From JBDOQU01 sp039839375 (GTDB taxonomy: Bacteria; Pseudomonadota; Alphaproteobacteria; DSM-16000; Inquilinaceae): a stretch of DNA of 64,000 nucleotides. The translations under genes and the position numbers were made by a program. The stretch covers positions 62,001-126,000 of the forward strand of contig NZ_JBDOQU010000010.1 of the NCBI RefSeq assembly GCF_039839375.1, given 5' to 3'. Below the pieces are notes generated by a model. It searched no databases. It saw only the letters and a program-made list of their open reading frames with translations, and was not told the origin of the DNA. Of the stretch, positions 49,341 through 58,204 are shown piece by piece (position 1 is the stretch's first letter; every line of letters begins with the position of its first letter).

Positions 49341-50264
49341 GTGCTCAGTTATTCAGTACGCAGAGTGCTCGGAGCCATACCGACGCTGCTCATCATCATC
49401 ACCATCACCTTCTTCATGGTGCGGCTGGCGCCGGGCGGCCCGTTCTCCGCCGAAAGGCGGGTGCCGCCGCAGATCGAGGAAAACCTCAGGGCGGCCTACA
49501 ATCTGGACGACCCGCTGATCCTCCAGTACCTGAACTATCTGGCGGACGTGCTGCGGGGCGATCTCGGCCCGTCGTTCAAATATCTCGACTTCTCGGTCAA
49601 CCAGCTCATCGCTCAGGGCTTCCCGGTGTCGATGCAGCTCGGCGGCACCGCAATCCTGCTGGCCGTCCTGATCGGCACGACGCTGGGGTCCATTGCCGCG
49701 CTCAAGCAGAACAGCAGCGCCGATTTCGGGGTGATGAGCCTCGCCATGGTCGGCATCACGATCCCGAACTTCGTCGTCGCCCCCCTGCTGGTGATGCTGT
49801 TCGCGGTGCAACTCGGCTGGCTGCCGGCCGGTGGCTGGGGCAGCGGGGCCTGGGAATACAAGATCCTGCCGATCGTCGCGCTGACGCTGCCGCAGGTGGC
49901 CTATGTCGCCCGGATGACGCGCGCCAGCATGATCGAGGTGCTGCGGTCTAACTTCATCCGGACGGCGCGGGCCAAGGGGCTGCCGGAGCGGGTGATGATC
50001 GTGCGGCACACGCTGAAGGGGGCGCTGCTGCCCGTCGTCTCCTATCTGGGGCCGGCGACGGCGGCGATCATCACCGGGTCGGTGGTGATCGAACAGATCT
50101 TCGGCATGCCCGGCATCGGCCGCTATTTCGTCCAGGCCGCGCTCAACCGCGACTACACGCTGGTCATGGGCGTCGTCATCTTCTACGGCGCGCTGATCAT
50201 CGGATTCAATCTCCTGGTCGACCTCGTCTACGGCCTGCTGGACCCCAGGGTCCGGTACGACTGA
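49341..50264 (+). CDS. oppB: Oligopeptide ABC transporter permease OppB
   Basis: 307 residues starting at GTG 49341 (GGGGCCAGG upstream). Inner-membrane permease with six helices; the N-terminus (SVRRVLGAIPTLLIIITITF), MVRLAPGGPF and the cytoplasmic EAA loop ARAKGLPERVMIVRHTLKGA are typical. With OppC it forms the translocation channel for peptides. A 74-bp gap after the terminator may hold a weak promoter. Confidence 0.92.
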   Translation: MLSYSVRRVLGAIPTLLIIITITFFMVRLAPGGPFSAERRVPPQIEENLRAAYNLDDPLILQYLNYLADVLRGDLGPSFKYLDFSVNQLIAQGFPVSMQLGGTAILLAVLIGTTLGSIAALKQNSSADFGVMSLAMVGITIPNFVVAPLLVMLFAVQLGWLPAGGWGSGAWEYKILPIVALTLPQVAYVARMTRASMIEVLRSNFIRTARAKGLPERVMIVRHTLKGALLPVVSYLGPATAAIITGSVVIEQIFGMPGIGRYFVQAALNRDYTLVMGVVIFYGALIIGFNLLVDLVYGLLDPRVRYD

Positions 50265-50280
50265 CGGAAGGAGGAAACCC

Positions 50281-51174
50281 ATGACGGTGCAAACCGTACT
50301 TCCGGCCGACGAGCCGACGACGATCAAGGGTCGCAGCCTGTGGTCGGACGCCTGGCGGCGGCTGAAGCGCAACAAGCCGGCGATCGTCAGCGCAATCGTG
50401 CTGGGCCTGATCGCCCTCTTCTGCGTGGCCGGCCCCTGGTTCGTCCCGTTCGAGATCGACCAGATTTTCTGGGACCGCATCCAGGCCCCGCCGGACTGGG
50501 CGGCCGGGCACTATTTCGGCATGGACGAAACCGGGCGCGACCTGATGGTCCGCGTCATGCAGGGCGGTCAGATATCGCTGATGGTCGGGCTGGTGGCGAC
50601 CATCGTCAGCCTGATCATCGGCGTGACCTGGGGGGCCACCGCGGGCTTCATGGGCGGCCGCGTCGACAGCATCATGATGCGCATCGTCGACGTGCTCTAT
50701 TCGCTGCCCTTCATGTTCTTCGTCATCCTTCTGCTGGTCTTCTTCAGCCGCAGCATCATCCTGATCTTCGTCGCGATCGGGGCGGTGGAATGGCTGGATA
50801 TGGCGCGCATCGTCCGCGGCCAGACCCTGTCGCTGAAGCGGAAGGAGTTCATCGAGGCGGCGCACGCCTGCGGCGTCTCAAACTTCAACATCATCCGCCG
50901 GCACATCATCCCCAACACGCTGGGGCCGGTGATCGTCTACATGACGCTGACGGTGCCGAAGGTGATCCTCTTGGAAAGCTTCCTCAGCTTCCTCGGCCTC
51001 GGCGTTCAGGAGCCGCTGACAAGCTGGGGCGTCCTCATCAGCAACGGCGCCAACAACATCCATAACGCGCCCTGGATGCTGCTCTTCCCCGCGACCTTCC
51101 TCGCCGCGACGCTGTTCTGCCTCAACTTCATCGGCGACGGCATCCGCGACGCGCTGGACCCGAAGGACCGATGA
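50281..51174 (+). CDS. oppC: Oligopeptide ABC transporter permease OppC
   Basis: 297-residue second permease. N-terminal helix AIVSAIVLGLIALFCVAGPW, then HYFGMDETGRDLMVRVMQGG (OppC signature), six helices and the EAA loop EAAHACGVSNFNIIRRHIIP. ATG 50281 follows GGAAGGAGGAAACCC, an excellent ribosome-binding site. The end overlaps oppD by 4 bases (ATGA). Confidence 0.92.
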   Translation: MTVQTVLPADEPTTIKGRSLWSDAWRRLKRNKPAIVSAIVLGLIALFCVAGPWFVPFEIDQIFWDRIQAPPDWAAGHYFGMDETGRDLMVRVMQGGQISLMVGLVATIVSLIIGVTWGATAGFMGGRVDSIMMRIVDVLYSLPFMFFVILLLVFFSRSIILIFVAIGAVEWLDMARIVRGQTLSLKRKEFIEAAHACGVSNFNIIRRHIIPNTLGPVIVYMTLTVPKVILLESFLSFLGLGVQEPLTSWGVLISNGANNIHNAPWMLLFPATFLAATLFCLNFIGDGIRDALDPKDR

Positions 51175-52199
51175 CCGTGACCCAGCCCGTAATGGAAAGA
51201 ACGAACGCCTCCTCCGCCCCGGACAGGGATGCGGAGGAGGCGGTGCTGGCCGTCGACCGGCTGGAGACACGCTTCTCCACGCCGGAGGGGGAGGTGCGGG
51301 CAGTCAACGGCGTCAGCTTCGATATCCGCCAGGGCGAGACGATCGGCGTGGTCGGCGAAAGCGGTTCGGGCAAGAGCCAGATATTCATGTCGATCATGGG
51401 GCTGCTGGCGACCAACGGCCGCGCGACCGGCAGCGTCAAATATCGCGGGCAGGAGATATTGGGGCTCGCTCCGGCGAAGCTGAACCGCATTCGCGGGTCG
51501 AAGATGTCGATGATCTTCCAGGACCCGATGACCTCGCTGAACCCCTACCTCAAGATCGCCAAGCAGATGACGGAGGTGCTGGTCCAGCACCAGGGGATGA
51601 GCGAGAAGCAGGCCCTGGCGAAATCCGTGGAGATGCTGGACCTGGTGCGCATCCCGGAGGCGAAGCGGCGCATCAGGATGTACCCGCACGAATTCTCCGG
51701 CGGCATGCGCCAGCGAGTGATGATCGCGATGGCGCTGCTCTGCCAACCCGACCTCCTGATCGCCGACGAGCCGACGACGGCGCTGGACGTCACGGTCCAG
51801 GCTCAGATCCTGGATCTGATGCGCGACCTGAAACGGGAATTCAGCACCTCGATCATCATGATCACCCACGATCTGGGCGTCATCGCCGGCCTGTCGGACC
51901 GGGTGATGGTGATGTATGCCGGCAAGATCGTGGAGACGGGCGCGGTGGAGGATATCTTCTACCGTCCGCAGCACCCCTATACCGAGGGACTGCTGAAGAG
52001 CATGCCGCGACTGACCGACGAGATCGGGCGCGAGCTGCCGACCATCCAGGGCCAGCCGCCGAACCTTCAGCACCTGCCGTCGGGCTGCAATTTCCGCCCG
52101 CGCTGCCCCTACGCCTTCGACCGCTGCGTGAACGAGGAACCGCCCTTGGCGCCGTTCGCCCCCGGCCGCGCGAAGGCCTGCCATCTGGAAAGCCTATGA
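51171..52199 (+). CDS. oppD: Oligopeptide ABC transporter ATP-binding protein OppD
   Basis: 342 residues. Walker A VVGESGSGKSQ (Gln where Ser/Thr often follows K-S), Q-loop MIFQDPMTSLNPYLK, ABC signature FSGGMRQRVMIAMAL, Walker B LLIADEPTTALD, switch His MITHDLGVIA. The C-terminal oligo-HPY region (CNFRPRCPYAFDRC, CHLE) holds the four-cysteine [4Fe-4S]-type motif. One of two ATPases powering the peptide importer. Overlaps oppC and oppF by 4 bases each. Confidence 0.93.
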   Translation: MTVTQPVMERTNASSAPDRDAEEAVLAVDRLETRFSTPEGEVRAVNGVSFDIRQGETIGVVGESGSGKSQIFMSIMGLLATNGRATGSVKYRGQEILGLAPAKLNRIRGSKMSMIFQDPMTSLNPYLKIAKQMTEVLVQHQGMSEKQALAKSVEMLDLVRIPEAKRRIRMYPHEFSGGMRQRVMIAMALLCQPDLLIADEPTTALDVTVQAQILDLMRDLKREFSTSIIMITHDLGVIAGLSDRVMVMYAGKIVETGAVEDIFYRPQHPYTEGLLKSMPRLTDEIGRELPTIQGQPPNLQHLPSGCNFRPRCPYAFDRCVNEEPPLAPFAPGRAKACHLESL

Positions 52200-53296
52200 C
52201 CGATCAGACGACCGACCGGGCGAGCAGGACGGAAACGGGCGCGGCTGCCGCGCCGCTGCTGACCGTCCGCGACCTGCGGGTCCATTTCCCGATGCCCAAG
52301 CGCCATTTCCTGTCGAAGGAGCGCGACCAGCTGAAGGCGGTGGACGGCGTCAGCCTGGAACTGCGCCCCGGCGAGACGCTGGGCGTGGTGGGGGAAAGCG
52401 GCTGCGGCAAGTCCACGCTCGGCCGCGCGATCCTCCAGCTCATCACGCCGACCGAGGGCCAGGTCGTGTGGATGGGGGAGGATCTGACCAGGCTATCCGA
52501 CAGCGCCATACGGGCCAAGCGCCGGGACATGCAGATCATCTTCCAGGATCCGCTGGCCTCCCTCAATCCCCGCATGACGGTCGGCGACATCATCGCCGAG
52601 CCGCTCCAGACCTTCGAGCCGAAGCTTTCCCGCCAGCAGGTGCGCGACAGGGTCCGGGAAACCATGTCCCATGTCGGCCTGGTGCCGGAGATGATCAATC
52701 GCTACCCGCACGAATTCTCCGGCGGACAGGCGCAGCGCATCGGCATCGCCCGGGCGATGATCCTGAAGCCGAAACTGATCATCTGCGACGAGCCGGTGTC
52801 GGCGCTGGACGTCTCGATCCAGAGTCAGATCGTCAACCTGCTGATGCGCCTGCAGCGGGAATTCGGCCTGTCGCTGATCTTCATCAGCCACGACCTCTCG
52901 GTCGTCCGCTATATCAGCCACCGGATCATGGTGCTCTATCTGGGCAAGGTGGCGGAGATCGCGCACAGGGCGGAGCTTTACGAACATCCGCGCCATCCCT
53001 ACACCCAGGCGCTGATCTCCGCCGTGCCGCTGCCCGACCCGGACGCCGAGCGATCCAAGGAGCGGATCGTGCTGACCGGCGACCTGCCGAGCCCGCTCAA
53101 CCCGCCATCGGGCTGCTATTTCCGCACGCGATGCCCCAAGGCGCGGGAGAAATGCGCCCAGATCGCCCCGGAACTCTACGATGTCGGGCCGAAGCACGTA
53201 GCCGCATGCCACTATTGGGACGAGCCGACGCCGACCGCTCAGCATCCGGAAGGCGTGGCGGCGGAGGAGATCGAGCCTCATCACCGCGATGCCTGA
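52196..53296 (+). CDS. oppF: Oligopeptide ABC transporter ATP-binding protein OppF
   Basis: 366 residues. Walker A VVGESGCGKST, Q-loop IIFQDPLASLNPRMT, signature FSGGQAQRIGIARAM, Walker B LIICDEPVSALD, His switch FISHDLSVVRY, and the C-terminal cysteine motif CYFRTRCPKAREKC..AACH. Second ATPase of the importer. ATG 52196 overlaps the oppD stop. Last gene of the operon; a short gap with no clear terminator precedes the phosphoesterase. Confidence 0.93.
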   Translation: MTDQTTDRASRTETGAAAAPLLTVRDLRVHFPMPKRHFLSKERDQLKAVDGVSLELRPGETLGVVGESGCGKSTLGRAILQLITPTEGQVVWMGEDLTRLSDSAIRAKRRDMQIIFQDPLASLNPRMTVGDIIAEPLQTFEPKLSRQQVRDRVRETMSHVGLVPEMINRYPHEFSGGQAQRIGIARAMILKPKLIICDEPVSALDVSIQSQIVNLLMRLQREFGLSLIFISHDLSVVRYISHRIMVLYLGKVAEIAHRAELYEHPRHPYTQALISAVPLPDPDAERSKERIVLTGDLPSPLNPPSGCYFRTRCPKAREKCAQIAPELYDVGPKHVAACHYWDEPTPTAQHPEGVAAEEIEPHHRDA

Positions 53297-53397
53297 CGAG
53301 GGCAGGACGGGCGGAATCGGCGAAACGTCATCCCGTCGTCACCGGGCTGTAGCGGCCCCGGCGTAGGCTGGAACAATCCCTCCAACCAGCCAGCCGG

Positions 53398-54321
53398 ATG
53401 ACCGTCATGTGCCGATTCCCAATTCCCGTCCTCGCTGCGGCGGCCCTTCTCCTGAACGTCGCGGGCGCGGCCGCCCAGGAGGAGCCGCTTTTCCGCTTCG
53501 GGCTGGTCGCGGACCCGCAATACGCGCCCGTGCCGCCGAAGGGCACCCGCTACTATGGCAACAGCCTGTGGAAGCTTTCCGAAGCAGTGGAGGATTTCAA
53601 CGGGCGCGATCTGGAGTTCGTCATCACCGTCGGCGACGTCATCGACCGTCATTTCGAGAGCTTCGATCATCTGCTGCCGATCTATGGCCGGCTGGAGCAT
53701 CCGGCCTATTTCGCGCTGGGCAACCATGATTTCGACGTGGCGGCGGACTATCTGGCCTCCGTCCCCGACCGGCTGGGGCTGGAGGCGCGCTATTACGATT
53801 TCGAGCATGAGAGCTGGCGGTTCATCGTGCTGGACGGCAACGACCTCAGCCTGTTCGCCAATCCGGAGAGAACCGAGCGTCACGCGGCGTCGGTCGCGAT
53901 GCTGGACGCGCTGACGGCGCAGGGCGCCGTCAACGCCAAGCGCTGGAACGGCGGGCTGGGAGAGGAGCAGCTCCGCTGGCTGGAAGATCGGCTGGAAGCC
54001 AGCCGCGCCGCCGGGGAGCGGGTGATCGTGCTGGGGCACTATCCGCTCTATCCGGAAGACCAGCACAATCTCTGGAACGCCGAGGCGGTGACCGAACTCC
54101 TGGGCCGGTTCGACAATGTCGCGGCCTATCTCAACGGCCACAACCATGCCGGCGGCTATGGCGAGCTGGACGGCGTCCACTACGTCACCTTCCAGGGCAT
54201 GGTCGAGACGGCGACGGAGAATGCCTACGCGGTCGTGGATGTCCATGCCGACAGGCTGGAGATCGACGGCGAGGGCCGGGAGGAGGACCGGACGCTGCCG
54301 CTGCCGGCGGCGATCAACTGA
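53398..54321 (+). CDS. Exported ADPRM-like metallophosphoesterase
   Basis: 307 residues with a signal peptide (CRFPIPVLAAAALLLNVAGA, cleavage near AAAQ). Metallophosphoesterase metal-binding motifs in order: GLVADPQYAP (D-x-Q replacing D-x-H), TVGDVID, ALGNHDFD, VLGHYPLYPEDQ and NGHNHAGGYGE. The detailed pattern (RYYGNSLWKLSEAVEDFN, NGGLGEEQLRWL, YVTFQGMVETAT) parallels animal ADPRM, a manganese-dependent ADP-ribose/CDP-alcohol diphosphatase. Periplasmic placement here would suit scavenging of nucleotide-linked diphosphates. The substrate is an inference. Confidence 0.82.
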   Translation: MTVMCRFPIPVLAAAALLLNVAGAAAQEEPLFRFGLVADPQYAPVPPKGTRYYGNSLWKLSEAVEDFNGRDLEFVITVGDVIDRHFESFDHLLPIYGRLEHPAYFALGNHDFDVAADYLASVPDRLGLEARYYDFEHESWRFIVLDGNDLSLFANPERTERHAASVAMLDALTAQGAVNAKRWNGGLGEEQLRWLEDRLEASRAAGERVIVLGHYPLYPEDQHNLWNAEAVTELLGRFDNVAAYLNGHNHAGGYGELDGVHYVTFQGMVETATENAYAVVDVHADRLEIDGEGREEDRTLPLPAAIN

Positions 54322-54365
54322 CATTTTCGGAAATCAAGGAAGGGCTGATATTTTCTTGCGCTACA

Positions 54366-54377
54366 TAAGCGCGCTTA
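54366..54377. promoter_or_regulatory. Palindrome TAAGCGCGCTTA upstream of marR
   Basis: A perfect 12-bp palindrome, 71 bp before the GTG start of the MarR-type gene, with TTGCGC at 54355-54360 and AAGTAT just after it as a possible promoter. MarR dimers bind such palindromes and usually autorepress, so it is the best operator candidate. Confidence 0.45.
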
Positions 54378-54448
54378 AGTATGGTTGAGTCTCCTGCCTC
54401 CCACGGCGGGCATGTCGTCAGCGATGTGAAGTCTCACCAGACGAGAGC

Positions 54449-54937
54449 GTGGAATTGGATCGTCGCAAAGAGATCGACTGGCCGACCCTCACGGCCACCC
54501 TCCGTCCCGAAAACAGTCCGGGCTTCCTTCTCTGGCAAGTGACCAACCTCTGGCAGCGGCGGCTGAGGGCGCGGCTGGAAGGGGTCGGGCTGACCCATGT
54601 GCAGTTCGTCCTGCTGGCCGGGCTGGCTTGGCTGGAGGGGCGGGAGGGGTCCGTCAGCCAATCGCGCCTGGCGCAGTTCTGCCGGACCGACGCCATGATG
54701 ACCAGCCAGGTGGTCCGTGCGCTGGAGGGCGCGGGGCTGGTCCGGCGATCGGCGAACGCGAAGGACGGGCGGGCCAAGGCGCTGGGCGTCACCGACGCCG
54801 GGGCCGACGTGCTGAACAAGGCCATGCCGGCCGTGCTGGAAACCGATTCCGCTTTCTTCGGCACGCTGGGCGGTGGCGGACAGGCCGACCTGGTTCAGGC
54901 GCTGCGCCGGCTGTGGCAGGCGCAGGAAGCGAACTGA
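54449..54937 (+). CDS. MarR family transcriptional regulator
   Basis: 162 residues from GTG 54449. Winged-helix MarR domain: SVSQSRLAQFCRTDAMMTSQ (helix-turn-helix) and VVRALEGAGLVRRSANAKDG (recognition helix and wing; the D-x-R wing motif is DGRAKAL). It senses a small molecule and represses nearby genes. A 12-bp palindrome upstream is its likely operator. Neighbours are a phosphoesterase upstream and convergent hisS 4 bases downstream, so its target is unclear. Confidence 0.9.
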   Translation: MELDRRKEIDWPTLTATLRPENSPGFLLWQVTNLWQRRLRARLEGVGLTHVQFVLLAGLAWLEGREGSVSQSRLAQFCRTDAMMTSQVVRALEGAGLVRRSANAKDGRAKALGVTDAGADVLNKAMPAVLETDSAFFGTLGGGGQADLVQALRRLWQAQEAN

Positions 54938-54941
54938 TCCC

Positions 54942-56297
54942 TCAGCCTTCCTCGGAAGCGATCAGCGCCTTCAGGGTCGTGGGCAGGTCCGCCTGCCGCA
55001 CGCGGTCCTGGGTGCCGGCGCGCAGATTCTTGACCAGCGCCACGCCTTCGGAGAACTCGTCGTCCCCGATGATGATCGCCGCGGGGAAGCCCTTCTTGTC
55101 GGCGTATTTCAACTGGTCGCCCAGCTTCTTCCGCTCGGTATAGACCTCGATGTTCAGCCCGGCCGCCCGCAGTGTGGAGGCGATGGCGAGGTAGCGGTCC
55201 AGATGCGCGCGATCCATCACCGTGACCAGCGCGGCGGCCGGCGTCTGGCCGGCGGGTTTCAGCAGCCCCGCATCGAACAGCCGCGACAGCAACCGGGTCA
55301 GCCCGATGGAGATGCCGACGCCGGGCAGCTTCTGGCGGGTGTAGTTCGACGCCAGATCGTCATAGCGGCCGCCGGAGCAGATCGACCCGACCTCCGGATG
55401 GTCGACAAGCTGCGTCTCATAGACCGTGCCGGTATAGTAATCGAGCCCGCGGGCGATGGTGAGATCGATCCGCCAGCAGTCCTGCGACACGCCCAGCGCC
55501 TTAAGCCCGGCGGAGACTTCTTCCAAGTCCGCCAGCCCGTCCGCCAGCAAGCCGCTGTCTCCCGCGATCGGTTTCAGCGCCTCCAGGTCGGCCTCTCCCG
55601 TCAGCGCATCCAGCAGCGCGCCGGCCTTGCCGGGCTCCATGCCGGCCTGGGCCGCCAGTTCGCGGGCGACGGCGTCGCGCCCGATCTTCTCAAGACTGTC
55701 GACGGCGCGCAGCCCGTCCGCATAGCGCGCCGCCGCGACACCATAATGCTCTAGCAGGCCCTGCAGGACCTTCCGGTTGTTGATCCGGATGACGAACCGG
55801 CCGATGCCGATCCGGCTGAAGATGGCGTGGATGACGCACGGGATCTCCGCGTCGTTCAGCGCGCTTAGAGAGTTGTTGCCGACGATATCGATGTCGCACT
55901 GGTGGAATTCGCGGAAGCGACCGGCCTGGGGCCGTTCCCCGCGCCAGACCTTCTGGATCTGGTAGCGCCGGAAGGGGAAGGTCAGCTTGCCGAAATGCTG
56001 CGCGACATAGCGGGCCAGCGGCACCGTCAGGTCGAAATGCAGCGCCATCTCGGTCGAGGGGTCCTCGCCCTCTCCGGCGGCGAGGCGGGAAAGCGCGTAG
56101 ATCTCCTTCTCCACCACGCCCTTGGCGGACAGGACCTCCTTGCGCTCCACGGCCGGCGTCTCGATCGGCGTGAAGCCGTAGCGCTCGAACTCTTCGCGGA
56201 TGATCCGCAGCAGCCGCTCCTCGACCAGCTTCTCCTCCGGCAGCCATTCCGGGAAGCCGCTGATCGGCTGGGGCTTGATGATCGGATTGTCGCTCAA
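54942..56297 (-). CDS. hisS: Histidine-tRNA ligase
   Basis: 451-residue class II aminoacyl-tRNA synthetase. Motif 2 (FRRYQIQKVWRGERPQAGRF, FHQCDIDIVG), the histidine-A signature (LTIARGLDYYTGTVYET) and motif 3 (GVGISIGLTRL), with the C-terminal anticodon-binding domain (TVMDRAHLDRYLAI onward). Charges tRNA-His in the cytoplasm. Start ATG 56297. Convergent with the MarR gene, divergent from the hydrolase at 56411. Confidence 0.96.
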   Translation of the reverse strand: MSDNPIIKPQPISGFPEWLPEEKLVEERLLRIIREEFERYGFTPIETPAVERKEVLSAKGVVEKEIYALSRLAAGEGEDPSTEMALHFDLTVPLARYVAQHFGKLTFPFRRYQIQKVWRGERPQAGRFREFHQCDIDIVGNNSLSALNDAEIPCVIHAIFSRIGIGRFVIRINNRKVLQGLLEHYGVAAARYADGLRAVDSLEKIGRDAVARELAAQAGMEPGKAGALLDALTGEADLEALKPIAGDSGLLADGLADLEEVSAGLKALGVSQDCWRIDLTIARGLDYYTGTVYETQLVDHPEVGSICSGGRYDDLASNYTRQKLPGVGISIGLTRLLSRLFDAGLLKPAGQTPAAALVTVMDRAHLDRYLAIASTLRAAGLNIEVYTERKKLGDQLKYADKKGFPAAIIIGDDEFSEGVALVKNLRAGTQDRVRQADLPTTLKALIASEEG

Positions 56298-56410
56298 GGT
56301 CGATGTCCCGGTTTGAGGGGAGAAGCTGGGGAGGGAGTTTCCGTTTAGGGAGATTGCCCTGTCCGCGCAACCTCCGGCACACTCGGCGGCCTGGAATCGG
56401 GGAGAGATTC

Positions 56411-57277
56411 ATGACTGACGAGCTGCGCCGGGAATTCATAGAGACGGATGCCGGCCCCATCCATGTGGTGGTCGCGGGCGAGGGGCCGCCGTTGCTGATG
56501 CTGCACGGCTATCCGCAGACCCATGTGATGTGGTTCAAGATCGCCCCGGCGCTGGCGGAACGGTTCACCGTCGTCATGCCGGACCTGCGCGGCTATGGCG
56601 ACAGCGCCAAGCCGCCCGGCGGCCCCGACCATGCCGGCTATTCCAAGCGCGCGATGGCCGAGGACCAGGTCCAGGTGATGGAGGCGCTGGGATTCGAACG
56701 GTTCCGGGTCGTCGGCCATGACCGGGGCGCGCGGGTCGCCCACCGGATGGCGCTAGACCATCCGGAAGCGGTGGAGAAGCTGGCGCTGCTGGACATCGTG
56801 CCGACCCTGACCCTGTTCGACACAGTGAATCAGCCGGTCGCGACGGGCTACTACCACTGGTTCTTCCTGATCCAGTCGGGCGGGCTGCCGGAAAGGCTGA
56901 TCGGCCAGGACCCGGAATTCTACCTCCGCCACAAGCTGTCGCACTGGTCGGCGGACGGCGGCGCCTTCACCGAACAGGCGATGGCGGAATATCTCCGCTG
57001 CTTCTCCAACCCCGAGACGATCCGCGCCTCCTGCGAGGATTACCGCGCGGCCGCCAGCATCGATCTGGAGCATGACCGGGCGGATGGCGACAGCCGCATC
57101 GCCTGCCCGACATTGGTCTTGTGGGGCGAGAAGGGGCTGATGGGCCGGCAGTACGACGTGCTGTCGACATGGCGGGACAAGGCCGACGACCTGCGCGGGC
57201 ACGCCATCGATTGCGGGCACTTCCTGGCGGAGGAGAAGCCCGAGGAAACGTATGCCGCGCTGGAGGATTTCCTGTGA
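56411..57277 (+). CDS. Alpha/beta hydrolase with fluoroacetate dehalogenase active-site residues
   Basis: 288 residues from ATG 56411 (GGGGAGAG upstream). The residues that define haloacetate/fluoroacetate dehalogenases are all present: Asp104 nucleophile with Arg105 and Arg108 (GHDRGAR), Asp128, the halide-pocket His149-Trp150 (YYHWFFLIQ), Tyr211 (CEDYRAAAS) and base His270 (DCGHFLAEE). Epoxide hydrolases, the nearest alternative, do not keep this full set. It is predicted to hydrolyse haloacetate to glycolate. The GTGA overlap couples it to the methyltransferase downstream. Confidence 0.82.
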   Translation: MTDELRREFIETDAGPIHVVVAGEGPPLLMLHGYPQTHVMWFKIAPALAERFTVVMPDLRGYGDSAKPPGGPDHAGYSKRAMAEDQVQVMEALGFERFRVVGHDRGARVAHRMALDHPEAVEKLALLDIVPTLTLFDTVNQPVATGYYHWFFLIQSGGLPERLIGQDPEFYLRHKLSHWSADGGAFTEQAMAEYLRCFSNPETIRASCEDYRAAASIDLEHDRADGDSRIACPTLVLWGEKGLMGRQYDVLSTWRDKADDLRGHAIDCGHFLAEEKPEETYAALEDFL

Positions 57278-58101
57278 CCGACATCATGGATGATTCGGAC
57301 CGCTATATCGACGCCAACCGTATGGCGTGGAACGAGGCCGAGCCTCACCATCGCCGGCATCCGCAATATGCGCGGCTGCTGGAGAGCTTCGCCGCTCCCG
57401 GCTATTCCTGCCTGGACGCGACGCTGACGGGCGCGCTCGCCGATCTGGGAGTCCGGGGGAAAAGCGTGGCGCAGATCTGCTGCAACAACGGCCGTGAGCT
57501 CCTGTCGGTCGGGAATATGGGCGCGGCGCGATGCGTCGGGTTCGACCAGTCGGCGGGGTTTCTGGCCCAGGGGCGGGAACTCGCGCGGGCGGCGGGGATC
57601 GACGCTCGTTTCGTGGAAACCGATGTCCACGACATCCCGCGCGAATTCGACGGCGTCTTCGACATCGCCCTCATCACCATCGGCGTGTTCGGCTGGATGC
57701 CGGACCTCCGGCGCTTCCTGGAGACGCCGGCGCGGCTGCTGCGGCCGGGCGGGCATCTGGTGATCTATGAGGAACACCCGATCCTGAACATGGTCGGCGA
57801 CGAGGAGACGGACAAGGAAGACCGCTCCGTGCCCGCTCCGCTAAGGCACAGCTATTTCCGGACGGAGCCGTTCGAGGACAAAACAGGCCTGGATTACTGG
57901 AGCGGCCAACCCTATGACGCCCCGCCGCACTACTGGTTCCCCCACACGCTGGGCGCTGTCGTGACGGGCGTCCTCGACCAGGACCTGCGCCTCCGCCGCC
58001 TGGAGGAATTCGCCCACGACATCTCCGAAAAAATATGGCTGGCCCACCGCGCGGCGCAACTGCCGCTCAGCTACCTGCTGGTGGCGGAGAAGGAGGGGTA
58101 A
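57274..58101 (+). CDS. Class I SAM-dependent methyltransferase
   Basis: 275 residues from GTG 57274, which overlaps the preceding stop (GTGA); ATG 57286 is the alternative. Motif I region VAQICCNNGRELLSVGNMGA, then FDIALITIGVFGWMPDLRRF and ARLLRPGGHLVIYEEHPILN, with the long C-terminal SYFRTEPF and GLDYWSGQPYD blocks. Substrate unknown. Its coupling to a dehalogenase-like gene is notable but unexplained. The frame ends on the first base of a nested inverted repeat. Confidence 0.85.
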   Translation: MTDIMDDSDRYIDANRMAWNEAEPHHRRHPQYARLLESFAAPGYSCLDATLTGALADLGVRGKSVAQICCNNGRELLSVGNMGAARCVGFDQSAGFLAQGRELARAAGIDARFVETDVHDIPREFDGVFDIALITIGVFGWMPDLRRFLETPARLLRPGGHLVIYEEHPILNMVGDEETDKEDRSVPAPLRHSYFRTEPFEDKTGLDYWSGQPYDAPPHYWFPHTLGAVVTGVLDQDLRLRRLEEFAHDISEKIWLAHRAAQLPLSYLLVAEKEG

Positions 58102-58204
58102 CCCCTCACCCTCCCGGCTTTCGCCGGGCCCCTCCCTCTCCCACAAGGGGCGAGGGGAAAGTTGTTAGCCCTCTCCCCTTGTGGGAGAGGGTTGGGTGAG
58201 GGGT
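58101..58204. repeat. Nested inverted repeat (11-bp outer and 17-bp inner perfect arms)
   Basis: Outer arms ACCCCTCACCC (58101-58111) and GGGTGAGGGGT (58194-58204); inner arms CCCTCTCCCACAAGGGG (58134-58150) and CCCCTTGTGGGAGAGGG (58175-58191), all perfect. A third small hairpin CCCGGC-TTTC-GCCGGG lies between the left arms. This is a repeat of RPE-like appearance. Part of it is translated as the end of the neighbouring gene, and a fragment of similar wording lies inside soxG. Confidence 0.85.
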
